This document shows positions 4,706 to 5,985 of a stretch of DNA of 5,985 bases, piece by piece. Numbering within the stretch: position 1 is the stretch's first letter; every line of letters starts with the position of its first letter. Under the pieces are notes generated by a model. That model was not told where the DNA came from, ran no database searches, and saw nothing but the letters and a program-made list of their open reading frames with translations. Position numbers and translations under genes: made by a program. Origin of the DNA: Chloroflexota bacterium (lineage in GTDB: Bacteria; Chloroflexota; Limnocylindria; Limnocylindrales; CSP1-4); assembly GCA_025355255.1 (NCBI GenBank), contig JANYAA010000126.1:1-5985 (forward strand), given 5' to 3'.

Positions 4706-5551
4706 ATGTCGCCCCGCATCCGCCGCCTCACCGCCCTCGTGGGCGCAGCAGCGATGGCGCTGTCGGTCGTCGCCGGCTCCGTCTCCGCCGCAGGCCCTGC
4801 CAAGCTCACCGCCATCGTCGCCACCGACGACACCGGCACGCCCACCGCGGGCAACGCCTGGATCCGCGTCCTCCACGCGTCTCCCGATGCACCCAACGTG
4901 GACGTCTACGTCGACGGGGCCAAGGCCCTGACCAACGTCGCCTTCGGCACCATCAGCGCCTACACGCCCGTCCCTGCCGGCAATCACGCCATCAAGGTCT
5001 GCGCCACCGGCAGCACCGTGTGCCCAATCGACGTCCCCGCGCTTGCTGTTGCCGACGGCAAGAAGTACACGATCGCCGCGACGAACATGCTTGCCTCCAT
5101 TGAGGCCAAGGTCATTGAGGACGCGCCGGCCTCCGGCAGCGAGAGCGCCCAGATCCGCGTCGTCCACTTCTCGGCCGACACCCCCACGGTGGACGTGATC
5201 AACACGGCCGACGCGAGCAAGCTCGTCACGAACCTGGCCTACGGCAGCGCCTCGCCCTACCTCTCGGTCCCGGCCAACACCTACAACGTCAAGGTCTGCG
5301 CCAACGCCAACAACGCCGTCTGCCCGCTTGGCCCGCTGCCGCTGACGGTCGCCGCCGGCACGGCGTACAGCGTCTTCGCCATCGGCTCGCTCAACGCGCT
5401 GCTGGCCACCATGCCGCCCACGGACACGATGTCGGCCACGACCGACGCCCCGGCCACCGGCAGCTCGACGGGACTGATCGTCCTCTTCCTGGCGAGCGTC
5501 ACCGTCCTCTCCCTCTCCTTCACGCTCGCCACCACGCGCAGCAACCGCTAG
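4706..5551 (+). CDS. Exported surface protein with two DUF4397 repeats and sortase-like C-terminal tail
   Basis: The 281-residue protein starts with a signal peptide: basic RIRR (4-7), a hydrophobic core (8-24) and a VSA-A cleavage site near 28-29. Two DUF4397 repeats follow: IRVLHASPDAPNVDVYVDG (53-71) to about 138, and IRVVHFSADTPTVDVI (150-165) to about 235. Each ends its second strand region with a cysteine pair (C99/C106 and C198/C206) in KVCA...VCP contexts, likely local disulfides outside the cell. A Thr/Ser/Ala linker leads to APATG (248-252), a hydrophobic segment (about 257-275) and a short TTRSNR end. This order resembles an LPXTG cell-wall sorting signal with Ala in the first position; a plain C-terminal membrane anchor is the alternative. 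DUF4397 domains are common in secreted or surface proteins of unknown role. The start at 4706 is set by the signal peptide and AGAGGAG. It is monocistronic: a strong terminator follows. Confidence 0.88.
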   Translation: MSPRIRRLTALVGAAAMALSVVAGSVSAAGPAKLTAIVATDDTGTPTAGNAWIRVLHASPDAPNVDVYVDGAKALTNVAFGTISAYTPVPAGNHAIKVCATGSTVCPIDVPALAVADGKKYTIAATNMLASIEAKVIEDAPASGSESAQIRVVHFSADTPTVDVINTADASKLVTNLAYGSASPYLSVPANTYNVKVCANANNAVCPLGPLPLTVAAGTAYSVFAIGSLNALLATMPPTDTMSATTDAPATGSSTGLIVLFLASVTVLSLSFTLATTRSNR

Positions 5552-5605
5552 CACGCGACGGGGGCGCTGATGCGAGTCCCCCATCGCCAGACAGCGTCCC
5601 ACCGC

Positions 5606-5643
5606 ACGAAGCCGGCCCCTCCCCTGGGGCCGGCTTCGTCTTT
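5606..5643 (+). terminator. Strong intrinsic terminator after the DUF4397 gene
   Basis: A perfect 14-bp stem, ACGAAGCCGGCCCC (5606-5619) with GGGGCCGGCTTCGT (5626-5639), closes on a 6-nt loop TCCCCT and is followed by CTTT. It begins 54 bp after the stop codon. The T-run is short, but the stem is long and very G+C-rich, and its position between two plus-strand genes fits transcription termination. No other base of the stem is mismatched. Confidence 0.85.
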
Positions 5644-5664
5644 GCGGCGCGGCCACCGGCGCCG

Positions 5665-5670
5665 TAGGCT
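5665..5670 (+). promoter_or_regulatory. Possible -10 box (TAGGCT) for the AI-2E family transporter gene
   Basis: TAGGCT fits the TANNNT form of the other -10-like boxes here and lies just after the terminator. It predicts a transcription start around 5677-5679, giving a leader of about 20 nt before ATG 5698. An ATG at 5679 sits at the predicted transcript end but in another frame. Pattern-based only. Confidence 0.35.
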
Positions 5671-5685
5671 TGACACTCATGACGC

Positions 5686-5690
5686 AGGAG
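5686..5690 (+). promoter_or_regulatory. Shine-Dalgarno sequence for the AI-2E family transporter gene
   Basis: AGGAG lies 7 nt before ATG 5698, ideal spacing, and supports that start over the out-of-frame ATG at 5679. Confidence 0.65.
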
Positions 5691-5697
5691 CGTGCAG

Positions 5698-5985
5698 ATG
5701 CCGACTGAGCCCCCTCTCCCTGAGGCGAAGCGCGATCCCCTCCGCGCGCTTTGCGCCGGCGTGCTTGTCCTCGTTGGGATGCTGGCCGTGCGCGAGATCG
5801 CTTCCCTTCTCGTGCCCATCATCTTTGGCCTGTTTCTGGCGCTGGTCGCGTCCCCGCTGGTTGAGCGCCTGGTCCGGCACCGCATCAGGCGGTCCACCGC
5901 GCTGGGTATCGTCATCGTCGCCGTGCTGGCTGCGGTCGCGCTGGCGGTGATCGTGATCGCGGTGTCGCTGGCGGATCTCGTGGAC
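5698..5985 (+). CDS. AI-2E family transporter (partial, 3' end outside window)
   Basis: The first 96 residues are present and the frame is open to the right edge; the family is usually about 330-400 residues, so most of the protein is missing. The N-terminus shows the AI-2E/PerM-like membrane protein pattern: a short polar lead, a first hydrophobic stretch (about 19-32), VPIIFGLFLALVASPLVERL (39-58), a basic turn RHRIRRST (60-67), and a third long hydrophobic helix (about 69-90). The family includes an exporter of autoinducer-2 in E. coli and Na+/H+ antiporters, but most members have unknown substrates, so no quorum-sensing role should be assumed. ATG 5698 has AGGAG 7 nt upstream. The gene is insulated from the DUF4397 gene by a terminator and overlaps a 9-codon reading frame (5679-5708) in another frame. 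Confidence 0.82.
   Translation, partial: MPTEPPLPEAKRDPLRALCAGVLVLVGMLAVREIASLLVPIIFGLFLALVASPLVERLVRHRIRRSTALGIVIVAVLAAVALAVIVIAVSLADLVD

Noticed and set aside
5670..5675. TTGACA resembling a -35 box
   Set aside because: No -10 box lies about 17 nt downstream, where the transporter start codon already falls; probably a chance match.
4676..5680. Minus-strand 334-codon open frame
   Set aside because: It is antisense to the DUF4397 gene, is Arg/Gly/Val/Asp-rich, and runs through the intrinsic terminator.
1..5985. tRNA, rRNA, CRISPR array, insertion sequence, phage or toxin-antitoxin signatures
   Set aside because: I looked for T-arm motifs, regularly spaced repeats, transposase motifs, terminal inverted repeats with target duplications, and small paired genes, and found none.

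Overview
This is a G+C-rich bacterial chromosomal window of ordinary single-copy genes. It has no sign of phage, plasmid, IS element, CRISPR array, tRNA or rRNA. It contains seven confident protein genes, two of them cut by the window edges. The gene set points to an actinobacterial or Chloroflexota-like organism, but the lineage is inference only. It includes a deazaflavin (F420)-type oxidoreductase, a cytoplasmic sulfite-oxidase-like molybdoenzyme, a tandem-GNAT protein resembling mycothiol synthase, a FrnE-like DsbA protein and a surface DUF4397 protein. Several starts have a -10-like box about 6 nt before the ATG and no Shine-Dalgarno sequence, as expected for leaderless mRNAs. Other starts have clear Shine-Dalgarno sequences.

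Layout. (1) 1-621, minus: the N-terminal 207 residues of a GT2 family dolichol-phosphate-mannose-synthase-like glycosyltransferase, running off the left edge. (2) A 78-bp divergent promoter region (622-699). (3) 700-1302 and 1324-1698, plus: a two-gene operon of a sulfite-oxidase-like molybdopterin protein and an F420-type oxidoreductase. (4) 1699-1989: 291 bp without a convincing gene, but with a 14-bp perfect inverted repeat, two internal hairpins and a 21-bp imperfect direct repeat. (5) 1990-2634, plus: a DsbA/FrnE-like protein behind a good leaderless-type promoter. (6) 2635-2790: a convergent gap with an 8-bp-stem hairpin and a possible minus-strand coding remnant. (7) 4487 down to 2791, minus: a DUF554 membrane protein followed by a two-domain GNAT acetyltransferase, probably one operon, with a hairpin between the genes. 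(8) 4488-4705: a divergent regulatory region with a 7-9-bp-stem hairpin. (9) 4706-5551, plus: an exported protein with two DUF4397 repeats, each with a cysteine pair, and a C-terminal xPxTG-hydrophobic-basic tail resembling a sortase signal. (10) A strong intrinsic terminator at 5606-5643. (11) 5698-5985, plus: the N-terminus of an AI-2E family transporter, running off the right edge.

The genes do not form one pathway. Three local links are plausible: the molybdoenzyme/F420 pair as a redox operon, the DUF554/GNAT pair as a second operon, and a loose thiol theme (FrnE-like disulfide protein, mycothiol-synthase-like GNAT) that is only inference. I found no convincing new defence or mobile system. 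The items most worth checking are the repeat-structured region 1699-1989, the sortase-like tail of the DUF4397 protein, the leaderless promoter architecture, and the short leader ORF overlapping the AI-2E transporter start.
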